A DNA stretch of 64,000 nucleotides from Vespa crabro (Eukaryota > Arthropoda > Insecta > Hymenoptera > Vespidae), in assembly GCF_910589235.1 (NCBI RefSeq), contig NC_060961.1, positions 186,001-250,000 of the forward strand. The letters run 5' to 3'. Shown one piece after another: positions 1 through 12,401 of this stretch; position 1 is the stretch's first letter; every line of letters begins with the position of its first letter. A program made the translations under genes and the position numbers. The notes beneath the pieces are model-generated. The model ran no database searches. It saw nothing but the letters and a program-made list of their open reading frames with translations, and was not told where the DNA came from.

Positions 1-882
1 AGAAACAACTCTCGTCGCGACGCAACCCAATGGCAACGTAGGAGTATTATTTCGGATCCCCAAATGTCCATAACAATTTTAGAATGTTCAGACATGCCGC
101 TATTGGAGTTCGTTCTCAACGCGAATGACCGGGCGAATTATTGGATACCCAAAAGGAAGAAGTTAAGAAGACGTGAGATTTTTATAGACTCTTGCTCGGC
201 ACAATTTTCTATCTGCTCGGCAGATAGAAAAGAGAAAAGAAAAAGTAATTACATCGTATCAAAGATTTTCCTTCCAGGAACATTCGTTTGATCGAAAAGA
301 TTGGCGCTGGTTGAAAATAACGAAAGTAACGTACGTACACGTTTATTGAAATTTTAAATAGACAATAAGAATATTAAGAATGAACAACGATGATCGTGGC
401 ATCGGCGAAAGATAAAGATATAATGTCGTAATAATAAAACGACTTTTTGTTTTATAAATTACATATATTTTCTTAGGTAGTAATAATTTTTATATACTCT
501 TACCTAGGTATTTCCTCATAAAGCATACAAATAAGATATAATTTCGTGACAAAATGACGCGTTCGTCTCTTCCGTCTGTTCCTTTAAACGACCGCAAAGT
601 CGAAAGTTGGACTAGAGAGCGAAATAGGACCGATTAACGCGTATAAAATAGAGACTATCGTTCGCGCGATGTAAACTGAAAGATAATAAAGATTTGTTAG
701 ACGGACATATTAGAGAAAGAGAGAAACAATGATTAATACGAAGGAGCTCTCCATTAGGTACGTAAAAAATACTCTTCTACCGCGCCACCTTTCATTCGAT
801 TTATAGGATAAACAATCCATCCCCTACCAAGAAATAAACGAAATGATCCTACGATCCGCGATATCGCGAACATTCTAATTGG
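1..882. other. 3' flank of Ig/FN3 gene, no gene seen
   Basis: AT-rich sequence downstream of the stop codon at 883-885 of the minus-strand Ig/FN3 gene. It probably carries that gene's 3' UTR. A minus-strand AATAAA (TTTATT on the plus strand at 342-347) is the first canonical poly(A) signal I find after the stop. The short open frame at 64-291 (+) has no recognisable features and is not called. Confidence 0.4.
342..347 (-). terminator. candidate poly(A) signal of Ig/FN3 gene
   Basis: AATAAA on the minus strand about 535 nt past the stop codon. It is the nearest canonical hexamer. This rests on motif only and needs transcript 3' ends. Confidence 0.3.
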
Positions 883-2411
883 TCAGTGCTTGCGTTTGGA
901 GGACCACCAACGTCCCGATATACGCTCGCGAATGCCTTCTTGGATACGCCTGTAAAGAAGAAGGGCGATAAAGGGTATCGCCATAGTCTCCTTCTTGAAG
1001 AGATAAACGTAAACGGCGGCCATCAGAAGCGTCAGGTCGGTTATATAATTGACCGTAGACTTTACCGTCTTCCGAGCTTGAAGCGCAAGACGTTTGTCAT
1101 TGGCACGATCGGTCGAAGACGAGTCCGGATAATATTTATCGATATCCGATCGAGTTCTATTCTGAGCTCTGTATTTTTTGCTCTCCAATGCCCTTTGCAA
1201 ACGTTCGATCTTAAGTTCGGCCGGTGTAGTTGCCCTTTGCCTGTCTCGCGAGCTCGATCTCGAGGTACCTTTTGTATTTCGTGAGCTTCGATCGACGGAT
1301 CTCTCTCTAGCGAATGCTCGTTCCTCCGACGTTGTCCTCGATCCTGCTCGATCGCTTCTTTCTCGTGACGGATCGCGTACTCGGCTTTTCGAAGACGATC
1401 TCGAATTAGTGCCTCTTTCGACGGAAACGTTCCTCGATCTAGAACTTGGCGATCTTGTTCTCGAAGAAGCTCTGCTCTCTCTCCTCTCTTTGACCAGCCT
1501 CGTGTCTCTAGAAGGGGTCGTGCCACGCGATCCAACGCTATTCTTTCTTCTACCGATCGCTTCGCCACCGGACGATGCTTCTTCGTTCCCTCGAATCTGT
1601 TTGCTCGTCACAATATCGGATACTTTGTTCTTACTCGGTCCTTCGTTTCTTCGATACTCCGAGAAGGAGCCTCGTCTCGAGGTACTCTCCTCCTGAATCC
1701 TCGTACTATGGCTCGACGAATGTTCACGTACGATCTCGGTGTAATGACTGACGACTGCCATTCTTGCTTCGACGTCGGCTTCGTTCGAAGTCTCCTCTTC
1801 GGGCGTTGCCGAACGCATTTTAGCTTGTATTCTGCGATTCTTAGCCGCTTCTCCGGCCGATAAAACGCTATCGGTATCTGATTCCGACATGACGCCGGGT
1901 TTCATCGTATCGTAATACTCGCTAGTATCAGCCAAATTAAGTTCCCTCGGATTCGACGCTTCCTCTTGTCTAACGGGTGGTACTTTTCTTATCGGTTTGT
2001 CAGGTGGTACGGCTTTGCCAAATTCGTTCGTTCGTAGATTACCATCTTCCTTGGGTTTCTTCAGGATCGACTTCGGTTGAACGTTCGTAGGTGACAAGGG
2101 TGGTTGAATCCAAATCGATGGAACCGTCGAATCATTCGCGATCGAAGCCTCGAAGCCGTATTCGGTAAAATGTGGCTTGTCAAAGCTATCGAAGTGCGGG
2201 ATTGGTCTACCTCTCGGATGATACGTATCTTCCTCTTCCATAACTTGTCTCGACAAAATTCTTTGCTTCAAATTTTTCAAATCTTCGCTATCGGCGCTGC
2301 TCATTTCTTCGGACGATTCTTCCGACGTCTCGACACTTTCCTCCTCCTCCTCCTCCTCCTCTTTCTCTTCCTGCACTCGCTCGTCCTTTTGATCTTGCTT
2401 ATCCGACGCGA

Positions 2412-2469
<58 letters not shown>

Positions 2470-5400
2470 TATGGACACACACAGATGTTACATTAGATTA
2501 ATAAAAATACCTTGTTACTTTTTATACTATGGATGACTTTGAAAAAGCACGACGACTTTGCGAAAAGCATTCGTTCGAAAGTTCGTCGATTCGTTTCAAA
2601 GTCACGCCGTATTGTTTTATCGACATTAGCGATAAAACAGACTCTGAAATCGACACACCTCTTGAAACGGAGAAATCGTCCGATTGGTGGAATCAACTCC
2701 CGAGTCGACTCCCAAGCCTATCGATTTCTCTACCAAAGTTTCCTCGAGCAAAGGCACGTTGGTTTCGTGCCATCTGCGCAGACGTTCAGCTCCCTCCTCG
2801 TCGCTGCTCCTCCTCCAAGGTCTTGCAGTTATGGTCTCTTCGACGGTAGGTAGATTAGGATCGGATCTAGCCTCGACGTCCGGTAACAGCAACGGCGAAA
2901 GAAGCTTCATAGGTTTGTAAACCCCCTCGACCTGACCCTCGCTTAATCTTCTGCGAGTTTTCTTAGCTTGCCAAGAGGAGATCAGACTTTGTACTGCTCC
3001 ATCACCAGAATTGGATAGCTTTCTTCGAAGAGCCGAGGACGTTTTCACGGTTTTCCAAGCTCCTCCCATTTCCAAGTCCTGTCTCACGATGGAAGCCAGT
3101 TCTCCGGTTTTTCTCTCCAATGCTTCCTTTCTCTTCGCGCTTTCCGACTCTTTCGCAGCTTCCATGGCTTTATAGAAACGTTCCATGGCACGTTCGTGTA
3201 ACATTTCCGTAGAGCTTACCGCCTCGCGCATTATCTCTATCACTTCGTGTTCTCTACTGAACAATTCGGGAAGAGACAGAGACATTGGCGGCGGTACCAA
3301 ATCCTTCTCGTCTTCTAACACCTCCGTCGTACCTCCTCCTAAAAGAACACATCAATGTATATCCAATGTATATACGGGGATAACCGTTAAATCAAGTTAA
3401 ACGGTTCAATAGATTAAGATTTCGATGTTATTCGAATTAACAGGTTTATTCCGTTAAAAATGTTAACCTGTCAAATCCAATCCTTTATTATCATCCTTGT
3501 TCTCGGCTTCATCCTTCGGATATAGGACCAACATGAATTCTGAACTATCGTGCAATATGTCGTTGTTCTCTCTAGGCGATGCCGCCAATTGCATCGCATC
3601 GGCGTCATCGGTCAAACCATTTTGCTTCTTCAAAATTGATATAGGCCGGAGAAGCGGGGAGCGCGACCCATTACTCTTTTCCTCGAGATTCTCTCGAGTT
3701 AGAGACAACGAAAGGGGGGACAAACTTCTTTCTCTCGACAGTGACGAAGGACGACCGATCGAATCGATCCTAGGCGATGCTGAGATCGTCGTCGCTATGT
3801 TGTCGTAGGACGTCGGTGACGTTGGTCTTTTCTTCGTTTCAACGGCAACTGAAACTGTCGGGGACGTTGCTCTTTTTTTAATCTCCGAGCCTTCCTAAAT
3901 AATAATCAATAATGCGATGACACGTACTACGAGTAATCAGACGCGATCAAATATATTTATTTATCTTGATAACAATCGTAATCGACGATACCTGCAATTC
4001 GTTGTTAATTTTCCCAGAGGTAACATCCTGTCGTATCGTACGACTCTCCGATCGATTTTCGTATTTGGAATGATCTCTCGATCTAGCCGGTGGTACAGGC
4101 GGTACGGTTCTTTCAACGTGTATCGTGGTGTCTGGACCGAAGGTGACTCTACTGTCGACTCTCGATGATCTTTCCATCGACAATCTTTGTGCCGACGAGG
4201 ATCGTCCTCCGAAAGGAGATTGCCCGTTTGTCCCTGCTTCTTCTCTCGTAAGGCTTCTGCTCCTCGGAGCTGGCTCGATGAAACTAACCTCGCGTTTATC
4301 GCCACGCGACCGACTGATCTCTCTTTGGCTCTGAGACTTTCCAGTTAATTGCGGCGACGTTGCCCTAATTCGCACCCGACAATTTCGTTATTTCAATTGT
4401 TTTTCGTTAAACGATCCCGAACGATGATCGATTTAACGCTGATCGACCATCCTATCGGACATTCGATTCGTTCGGTTCCTACCCTTTATTTAAATCTGGA
4501 ATGAAGATGATGTCGCTTTCTTCGCTCGGATCGCTCACCCCATATGGATTCTCGGCTTTTACCCGAAATCTGTATTCCGAGCCTTCGAGCAATTCGGTCA
4601 GCGTTGCTGCGGTCTGACGGCTCGTGGTTGCTTTCAACCATACCTCCCAACCGATCTAAGATCGCACGTATGTGTGTCATTGTTGAATTATTTCAAAAAC
4701 GAGGAAACAGAGAATGAGTAAATACTAAACGAGTCGCAGGCCGTTTCCTTACTCTATAATATTCGACGATGTAAGTACCGATCTTACAACCACCATCGTC
4801 CTCCGGTTCTTTCCAAGATAGCGTGACGGATCTGCCCAAAGTCATCGTGACGTTTACCTTTCCAGGTGCAGCTGGTCGATCTATGAGGAAAACAATAGGA
4901 AAACTTTGAGAAAAGTCCTGAGAGAAGATCCAGCAACTTTTTTCATAGCGTAAACCAACCTGTAACGGTAACGAGAAAGGAGGATGAATCCTCGCCAAGT
5001 TTGTTTCTAGCCTTTACCGTGTACTCCCCTCTGTCGAATCGCTTTGCGTCTGGTATTTTTAAAACCGATTCTCCGTCCATAGTTTCGAATATATGCCGCG
5101 TGTCCTGAGAAAGAGGTTCTCCATCGTGAAACCAAGCGACCGTAGGTGGTGGTCTTCCAGCTAAAGATACCTTCAATCTGATAGTTTCGTCCTGTTCGAA
5201 AAGGAGACCGTCCTCGTACTGCCTCGGTAGTCGTATCTTTGGAAACGCTGAGAGTATGCGAGATAAATCACGATGCGTCCCATTTTTAATCATAAAGCGC
5301 GTCTTACAAAAGCTTGATTCGTCACCTTCGATAACCCACTAACCTTCGAGAATCAGTCTGGCCTTGGTACTAACGTGGCCAGCTCTATTCGTTGCGGTAC

Positions 5401-7128
5401 ACTTGATTTCACCCTCGTCGTTGAGAGCTGTCTGATGAATAAGTAATACACTTTTTCCATTTTCCGTTAAGATCCTCGTTCGTCTACTGCTAAAAATTTC
5501 AAAGCCGTCCTTGAACCAAGAAATCTTCGGCAAGGGAGTTCCCGTAAATCTCACTACGAATTCCGCCTAAAAATATATTTTACTTTCCATGGGGAGAAGT
5601 TCGTGGACATTTGTATGCCTCCAAAGGACGGAGTTACTTTTAACAGAATGCAACACACCTGTTCGTTCTCCAAGGCGATCAAATCGCCGAGTTCGAGGTC
5701 GAACAGGGGGGCTGACGCAGCGGCTCGTTGCAACGTTACCGTCAAGGGATCCGACAGTTCGCTAGGAGCCGACAGACCCACCGCGTTCTGTGCTCTGACC
5801 CTGAACTGGTAACGCCATCCTGGCTCAAGACCGCTCAACGTTAGTTCCGGAAAAGTGCAGAGCCCGGGCTTGCTACGCACCCAATGAGCCGAACCCATTC
5901 GCCGATGTTCAACCAAATAACCTACGATGGCCGATCCGCCGTTACTGGGCGATCGTTCCCAACGTATTCCAACGACGTCCGGTTGCGTATCGTCCGTTCC
6001 TGGTATAAGAATTGGCTTGCCCGGAGGTGCTGGCAATCCTGACAATAAATCGTACGTGCGTTTATTCTATAATTTTCAACTGACAACTATCAAGTAATAA
6101 TAAATTAACGATTAACGAACAGAAATTTTTCATGGGATCTAAACGTGCGATCCCTAAACGTGGTCGAACCCAACGCTTCATTAATGAAAAGTATGAAAAT
6201 GTTTGAAAATTAATGCAAAGTTTCGGAGAGAAAAGGAGGATCGTCCGCGCATGCCAGAACGATGCTTACGTGCTTGTCGCGTAGAATAGCCGATCTCTAA
6301 CACAGGTTTGCACGTGGCGTTCCTAAAATAAAATGTGAAACGTTTGGCAAGCCGAGGGTCGCTAGACCACCGCCTAGCTTATGCGAGAGGAGCTAAACCG
6401 ACATCGAACACCAACACGTTCCGTCTACGATCCTCTCCTACAGCATAGTTCTCGCGTATCGATTTCTATACTGATCTAATGCTATTCTCGTTACGATTAT
6501 CTGACCTCAATCGTTTGCCTCGTTATAGCGACCTTGTGTAAATCGATTCTTTTATTTCTTTCTTATCGTTTCCTGAGAATATTCCAAATTGGCATTAAAT
6601 CTTGGAATTTCTAGTATGTGCTTGATGGCTCTTCAAAAGCTACGATTGCACAATAATCGAATACGAAGCGATACGTCAAGTCGACCTTATATATTCGTAC
6701 TCGCCCCATGCGTTAGACGGATAGCTACCCATCGTTAAAATAAACATCCTCGAATCACGCTAGTTAATTTTAGATCCTCGAAAGATTTCATGATAAATAA
6801 ATAGACAATAGCCGATCGAATCTTGAGGCCCACGAATGGGAAATTTACTTGCACGGGCACAAAAAAGAAAAAAAAAAAAGAAAGAAAGAAAAAAAGAAAG
6901 AAAAGATAAAGAAGAGAAAACAACTTTCTTTATAACTTTCCACTCTAGTCCTGTTATATCAATTGACACGAGCAATCAGCCAGTTTGAAAAGTTGATGGA
7001 ACGAACGAGTCCGTTGATCGCTTGCTGAAATGTACGGGTCTACCTGGTCCATCCCAACGTGGTCTTTTGGACGAGCTCGCTAGAGAGATGCTCTTGGAAT
7101 AGTGTCTCTTTGTAGTTGCGTTCCCCAT
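883..7128 (-). CDS. FN3-Ig-Ig-FN3 protein with long disordered region and C-terminal hydrophobic segment
   Basis: Exons (minus, 5' to 3'): 7128-7044, 6038-5659, 5566-5344, 5247-4960, 4880-4753, 4655-4483, 4364-3992, 3894-3468, 3338-2659, 2412-883. All junctions are GT-AG and keep phase; the product is 1428 aa. Residues ~30-130 are an FN3 domain (LPAPPGKP start, GLEPGWRYQFRVRAQN core). Residues ~140-230 and ~231-325 are I-set Ig domains (ISWFKDG, DEGEIKC; VAWFHDG, DRGEYTVKA). Residues ~326-425 are a second FN3. These are titin, twitchin and myosin-binding-protein type modules, so a sarcomeric or cytoskeletal role is inferred. No signal peptide is seen. Residues 427-1365 are low-complexity: Ser/Arg-rich, an acidic Glu run (~934-945), a helical stretch (~725-785) and an RS-like block (~1215-1310). 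Hydrophobic segments lie at ~1376-1391 and ~1396-1407, then a basic tail. The start is ATG 7126-7128 (MGNATTKR). An upstream coding exon cannot be excluded. I cannot name the fly orthologue. Confidence 0.82.
2414..2463. repeat. (TA)n microsatellite abutting a splice acceptor
   Basis: An uninterrupted run of about 25 TA units. On the minus strand it runs straight into the AG at 2413-2414 that opens the last exon of the Ig/FN3 gene, so it occupies the place of the polypyrimidine tract. Confidence 0.9.
6270..6322 (-). other. possible alternative exon, 53 nt, in intron 1 of Ig/FN3 gene
   Basis: The minus-strand stretch is bounded by TTTTAG and a GTAAGC donor. In one frame it reads NATCKPVLEIGYSTRQA and ends in phase 1, which is exactly what the next exon (6038-5659) needs. 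Entered from the MGNATTKR exon it would hit TAG, so it could only belong to a transcript starting elsewhere. It may be chance. Confidence 0.25.
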
Positions 7129-7455
7129 GATCGTACTTCCTCTTCTTTTTCCGCGTCGAGCGTGGCTCGACGAGCGCGCTTTTTCTGGCCAGGGTTTCGA
7201 ACTTTTCCCGGCGTTATCGGTGCTAAAAGCTCGATGCTCAAAGATCACGATCGGAAGAGACGATAGAATTAACGCTCGCTTCCGCGTTCATCGAACGGCG
7301 AAGGAAGGAAGATAAGAGGGCGCCTACCGGAGGATTCGAAAGATGAAAAAAAAAATAAGGAGCCCGCTCCGTCCTTCGATCTTGACCGAATCGAAGATAG
7401 ATAGATAGATGGAGAAAGAAAGAGACATGGAGTGAGGGACAGTCACAGAGGGAGG

Positions 7456-7490
<35 letters not shown>

Positions 7491-8267
7491 GGTGAAAGAG
7501 ACTCAGCTCGATATAGCTTGAGGCTCGGTGCGGCACTGCCGGACCTCCTCGTAATCGACGATCGTGGCGACGCCAGAATCTTTCGACTTCTTCCACGTCT
7601 ATCTTTATTCCGTTCCTACACCTCCCCTTCTTTTCTCTCTTTCCCTTTAATTCTTCTTTCTCCCCGATTTTCCACGACTTTTCTCGCATCTAATACACTT
7701 GTTGATATATTTTCATCGATTGAAACTTTCATCGTATATTAAGGCCATTTTTATTTGTTATAATATATGTCTTCTTTTACAATTCATTTACATAATAAAC
7801 GTACATATTATGTAAATGCTATATGTATATATATATATATATATATATAAAACAGAGAATATACCTGCACGTATTATGTAAATATAAAATATATGCATAC
7901 GTATATGTATAAGTATATATAAAATAATAATGTTCGTAGGATATTTCTTTCTTCTTCTTCGCACGAGTAGTTTTATAAAAATAAAATATTAATAATCAAT
8001 ATTACAGATCCAATTCGACAAACAAGCAAGATCTATGACTTTTTGTAAAGATTCATTAGGAAAATTGGCATAGCTTGTAACTTTAACGTATAAGAATATT
8101 ATCACTTTTCGTATTCTTTTATAGATTAATGCGCATAGGAACATCACGTTCATTTCAATTTTGTACAAATATTATAAATATTTGGAGAAAGCCGAAATAT
8201 ATTTGTGAAACTTTGTAATTGGTAAATACGAAAAGTTTAACTAATCTATTTCCATGGAATTGGAGAT
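7129..8267. other. intergenic: promoter side of Ig/FN3 gene and annexin 3' UTR
   Basis: Lies between two minus-strand genes in tandem. The right part (down to about 7750) is the presumed annexin 3' UTR. The left part (7129 to ~7700) should hold the 5' UTR and promoter of the Ig/FN3 gene. It contains a (GA)n run at 7459-7487 and a (TA)n run at 7825-7849. Open frames here (e.g. 7324-7689) run through the GA repeat and are not called. Confidence 0.4.
7750..7755 (-). terminator. candidate poly(A) signal of annexin gene
   Basis: Minus-strand AATAAA about 515 nt past the annexin stop. It is the first canonical hexamer found there. Motif evidence only. Confidence 0.3.
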
Positions 8268-10746
8268 TTAGGACACAAGAGCTAAGAGACATTTCTTGTA
8301 ATGTCCAGAACAATCACCCTGCAACAGTAATAAAAATTAAACATTTTTATGTAAGATACGTAAAAAAAAAAAAGAAAAAAATTAAAAAGATTACTAACGG
8401 ATATGAAATCCTCTAGTGATTCATTATACTCTTCCTTAAAGGCTTCTTTTATTTCTCCCATGTCAACCTCGGAACGCGTGACGACCAATCTGATGAGACG
8501 AGTGTCGTCCGTTCCCAATCCTTTCATACTTTTGTACAGTTGTTCGGCAAAAAAGGCAGCTCTGTTGTTCACACATTTTACTATTTCGAATAATAATAAT
8601 AATACATAGGTTGTCATTAAAAATATAAAGAAATATAAAGAAAAAAAGAAAAGAATATTTAAGAATGATGAAATAAATGGTTATTAAAAATACGTACCAA
8701 TAGCAAGGAGACCTTTTTTAATGTCCCCTGAAAATTCATTTTCTATAGCAGTTTCTATAGTATGACCAGTTATACCTTCATACTCTCGGAAAATTTGTTT
8801 CAGTTGTGGTACATTTCTCTGAACGAGGATCGCGTTAAACATCGATTCGTCAGTTCCAAATCGGAGTTCGCCTATATGCAACGAAGGCACGTTTAAACTC
8901 TAGTTTGATCATTTCAAGAAGAAAAAACAATGTTTACTCTAATCCATTGATATTGGCAAAAGTTCACATACCAGCTTGTAGAAGAACTTTTGCATCTTCC
9001 ATTGCACTAGCTGGGTCTACGTCGAATGATTCATCTCTATTGGCACAGCACAATGAGACCATTAAACGTTTGAAATTTCCAGACGTATCCGATCTTAAAT
9101 CATCTTCTAAATTTCTACAGTACACTAGAAATTAATATTAATATTCGATGAATACTCAAAGGAATAACACAATTGAAGGTATGAAGATGACTATAAGAAA
9201 TAACTTACTAGCTTCGTAAGCTTCTTTGATAACACGTATTTCATGATTCGACATTGTACATAATATTTCAATAAGCACGCATTCGTCCGTACCGATACCA
9301 GACATGGCATCGTGTAGTTCTTTGGCATAGAATTGCGGTAGTGGCATCATCATAGCAAGAATTAATTTCTCAAAGTTTCCAGACAATTCCGATTTCAAAT
9401 CCTTTATCATATCCTAAGAAATAAGGCACGTTAAATCACCATAAATTATATTCAGATTATTTATATATTAACTTACTTTTCCATAAAGCGTTTTAAATTG
9501 AGATGCAATTTCTTGTCGCTGCAAGTTACTTCGATTGGCAAGAACATTGATAATGGCCTTTTCATCCGTACCAAATCCTTTCATAGCCTTTCTTATAACT
9601 TCCGCGTCAGCTCTGGCGTCAAAGCCATTATAAGGTACCACCGTGGGTGACAACTGAAATACAAAGATACGCATGGATAAGAGAACTTTGTACCATGCAA
9701 CGATAAATGAAATGAGAAAGAAGAAAGAGCAAAAGCCGTTGCATTCAATGTCATTTGATCCATTATACCCTATATTTGTCACGCATATCCTGATAAACAA
9801 TATCAATCTCACCTTACTCGCATTGCAGCTCCGGGGGGCTGGGGCAACACGACCGGAAGCCAAATGCGAATTAGCGCCATAAGGGGAGTATGAATTTCCT
9901 AACCCCTGCCCCCCGTGATAGCTGCCACCAGGGTATGGTGCTGAATTAGATGACAATGGCATATTAGGATTCGACAAAGAAGACGAATTTCTATCTCCGA
10001 AGCAATGTGCATTTTGTTCACGCGGAAGATTAGGGTAAACAGAATTTCGTTGTTGTTGCCGATAAGAAGAAGATTCGGGCATAGAAGAAGACGGCGGATA
10101 AGACGTTGCCTGAGAAGGATATACATTCGGTTGCTGCTGAGGAGGATAGGGCATTTGTTGGTGCTGAGAAGAAGGATAGGGCATTTGTTGGTGCTGAGAA
10201 GAAGGATAGGGCATCTGTTGCGGGAACTGAGAGGAACTCATAGCGCTTGATACATTAGCCGGACTCGAATGACTTGGTTGCACTGGATAAGGTGAAGAAG
10301 CGTATGGAGAATAGGGTTGAGGCATGCCAAATGAAATTGGAGCTGCGTTTGGAAAGCCTATGTTAGTGGTTTGCGAATATGGCGGAGCACCGGGGGCAGA
10401 GGGTGTACCAGGTGGAGCCCCAAACGACGTCGGCGGTGGTCCACGTCCTGGAAACTGGATCACTGGTGGTCCCTTCGATAACGGTTACAGATATATTTTA
10501 TATAACTGCTGGATATATTTTATAATAACAATGTCATGCATAAAATCAAGAATTATAAAGGCAGAGTGAAATGTTTTATTCTTCATCTATGTAAAACTGT
10601 ATAATTCTTGCCCATTGACGGAGCTGATCCGTGTTGATTAATTTCAAAGAAAAAGAAACAAATGATACGTCTGGTGCAAAAACGCAAGAGAAAATTAATT
10701 GGAAAATCCAACGAACGAATACACTCACTTGATATCCGTAGCTCAT
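8268..10746 (-). CDS. AnxB11: annexin, B11 / A7-A11-like, with long Pro/Gln-rich N-terminus
   Basis: Exons (minus): 10746-10729, 10472-9813, 9653-9477, 9413-9209, 9124-8972, 8871-8698, 8580-8399, 8318-8268. Phase is kept throughout; product 539 aa. Residues 1-226 (MSYGYQ then Pro/Gly/Tyr/Gln-rich) form an intrinsically disordered head like that of annexins A7 and A11. Residues ~230-539 are four annexin repeats with the type II calcium-site motif GxGTD or equivalent: KGFGTDE, SGIGTDE, LRFGTDE, KGLGTDD. It ends GDCSGHYKKCLLALVS, the usual annexin finish. Known role: calcium-dependent binding to acidic phospholipid membranes, in trafficking and repair. The head may drive condensation, as in annexin A11 (inference). 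The last junction uses a GTTAGT donor at 8398-8393. The B11 assignment rests on the long head; B9 and B10 types have short heads. Annexin identity is essentially certain, the symbol less so. Confidence 0.93.
10138..10217 (-). repeat. 30-bp in-frame tandem repeat in annexin head
   Basis: A 30-bp unit is present about 2.5 times and encodes MPYPSSQHQQ, MPYPSSQHQQ and then MPYPPQQQ. Being a multiple of three, the unit can expand or contract without a frameshift. Confidence 0.85.
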
Positions 10747-12269
10747 CTTGTTCTGTTTCTTTTTGTCCGACTTTCCTCGATTCAAGCGGTCGGTTCAGCG
10801 GATGATCTGTCGGGTAAAGGACAAAAAAAAAAGATAACGGTAAATGAACGGTTAAACGGATGATCCTGTCGAAACGAACGGTATTGTACACTTGTCAGAA
10901 TAATCCTGATAAGAGGCAGAAAGGGAGACGAGTCGGTCTTTCCACTAAAGTCCCCTTCCTTTGGAGAAAAACGCAGCTATGTTTGGTAACGCCCAACGAT
11001 TAACCGTCACGTTTCTCTCAATGATGTTATTAAACACTCTCTAGCAAAGTAAATTTCTTCAATATACATTTATACTACGCGTAAATCACTTTTGGAGGGT
11101 CTACTGCGTTACTTCCATTGAATCGCTTTGGCACGTAAATCACAAATATGAAGGAAAATCGATTCATACGGGAAGAAAATACCTCGAAATAATGACTAAC
11201 CTACCGCGTCGAAGCAAGAAGACAACCGTTATACAATCCTACGTCAGAGGAATTCTCGGAAGGAAATGTAGTAGCTAGCGTGGAGTGGGGGGAAAAGCGG
11301 AATTGCTCACAGTTGTGCAATTACTATTTCAAATTATTATTTCTAATCGTAAGTAAACGAGATACAATAAAAATCCTCTTGTTTATTTACATAGGAACGA
11401 AACCCTGAACGTTGTTGTTACTCGTATCGATCGTCGATACGTCGATGTACCGACGCGACGTCGTGAAAGTCAATTTCACATATCGATTCTACCATTCAGG
11501 TACTTAACCTTGAATGAACTGTCTTAACTGAAAACATTGCTCTCTGACGCATTCGATGTATCTCGTTGGATTAACATTATAACAAAAATGAGGAGAAGGT
11601 TATGTAGCAAACGTTTGTAAATGTTTTAATTAACTTGATTCAATATTTTAGACTAGATCGAAAGAGGGAGGTTATATTTTTCTTTTTTTTTCCTTTTTTC
11701 TTTCCTTTTTTTTCCTTTTTTTTTCCTTTTCTTTTCCATGGAAAAATTGAAGATGAAACGAGAACGGACGGCAGGGCGGTCGGGACATGAGCGTTTGGCG
11801 AGTGAGAGACGATAGACGCAATCTTCAAAATAATTTATTAAAAATGTCGCATATTCGATATACGAATTGGTAATTAGTAACGGTATAATTAATAACTGTG
11901 TATGCACATTGTACGTATATGCATATACGAGCATGTCTTTGGTGTATTTACTAATTTCATTATATATAACTGCTCAGTGATTGCTCGGTTAGAATTCTTT
12001 GTTATCGATAGAAGGAATGATCGTGGTACAATATGTCGTATGTAGAGTACGTCGAGATCAGGTGGTACGATGTCGCTTCTTTGAACGAGAAAGTCCAAGA
12101 AATATTCCTATCTTTTGGGATCATGGGGAAAATTAAATTTGTGAATCATTCGTAGGATCGAGACGGTGGCGTCATCGTCGCTGTACGATGACGATCGAAC
12201 AGCGCGAATCGTGTCACCTGATCCTCGAGCCCGTTTCTAGGTTATACATACATATGCTAAGAAACATTC

Positions 12270-12369
12270 GTGTGTGTGGTGTGTGTGTGTGTGTGTGCAT
12301 ACGAGGAGTGCTGCTCTCTCTCTCTCTCTCTCTGTGTGTGCTTGCGTGTGGCTTAGTATCGCAAATGTA

Positions 12370-12398
<29 letters not shown>
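12270..12398. repeat. compound GT / CT / GT / AT microsatellite
   Basis: (GT)n at 12270-12298, (CT)n at 12314-12333, (GT)n at 12370-12390, ending in a short AT run. Simple-sequence DNA with no gene. Confidence 0.9.

Positions 12399-12401
<3 letters not shown>

Noticed and set aside
886..1696. Open frames antisense to the last Ig/FN3 exon
   Set aside because: They are shadows of the real exon on the opposite strand; the Ser/Arg-rich coding strand leaves the complement open.
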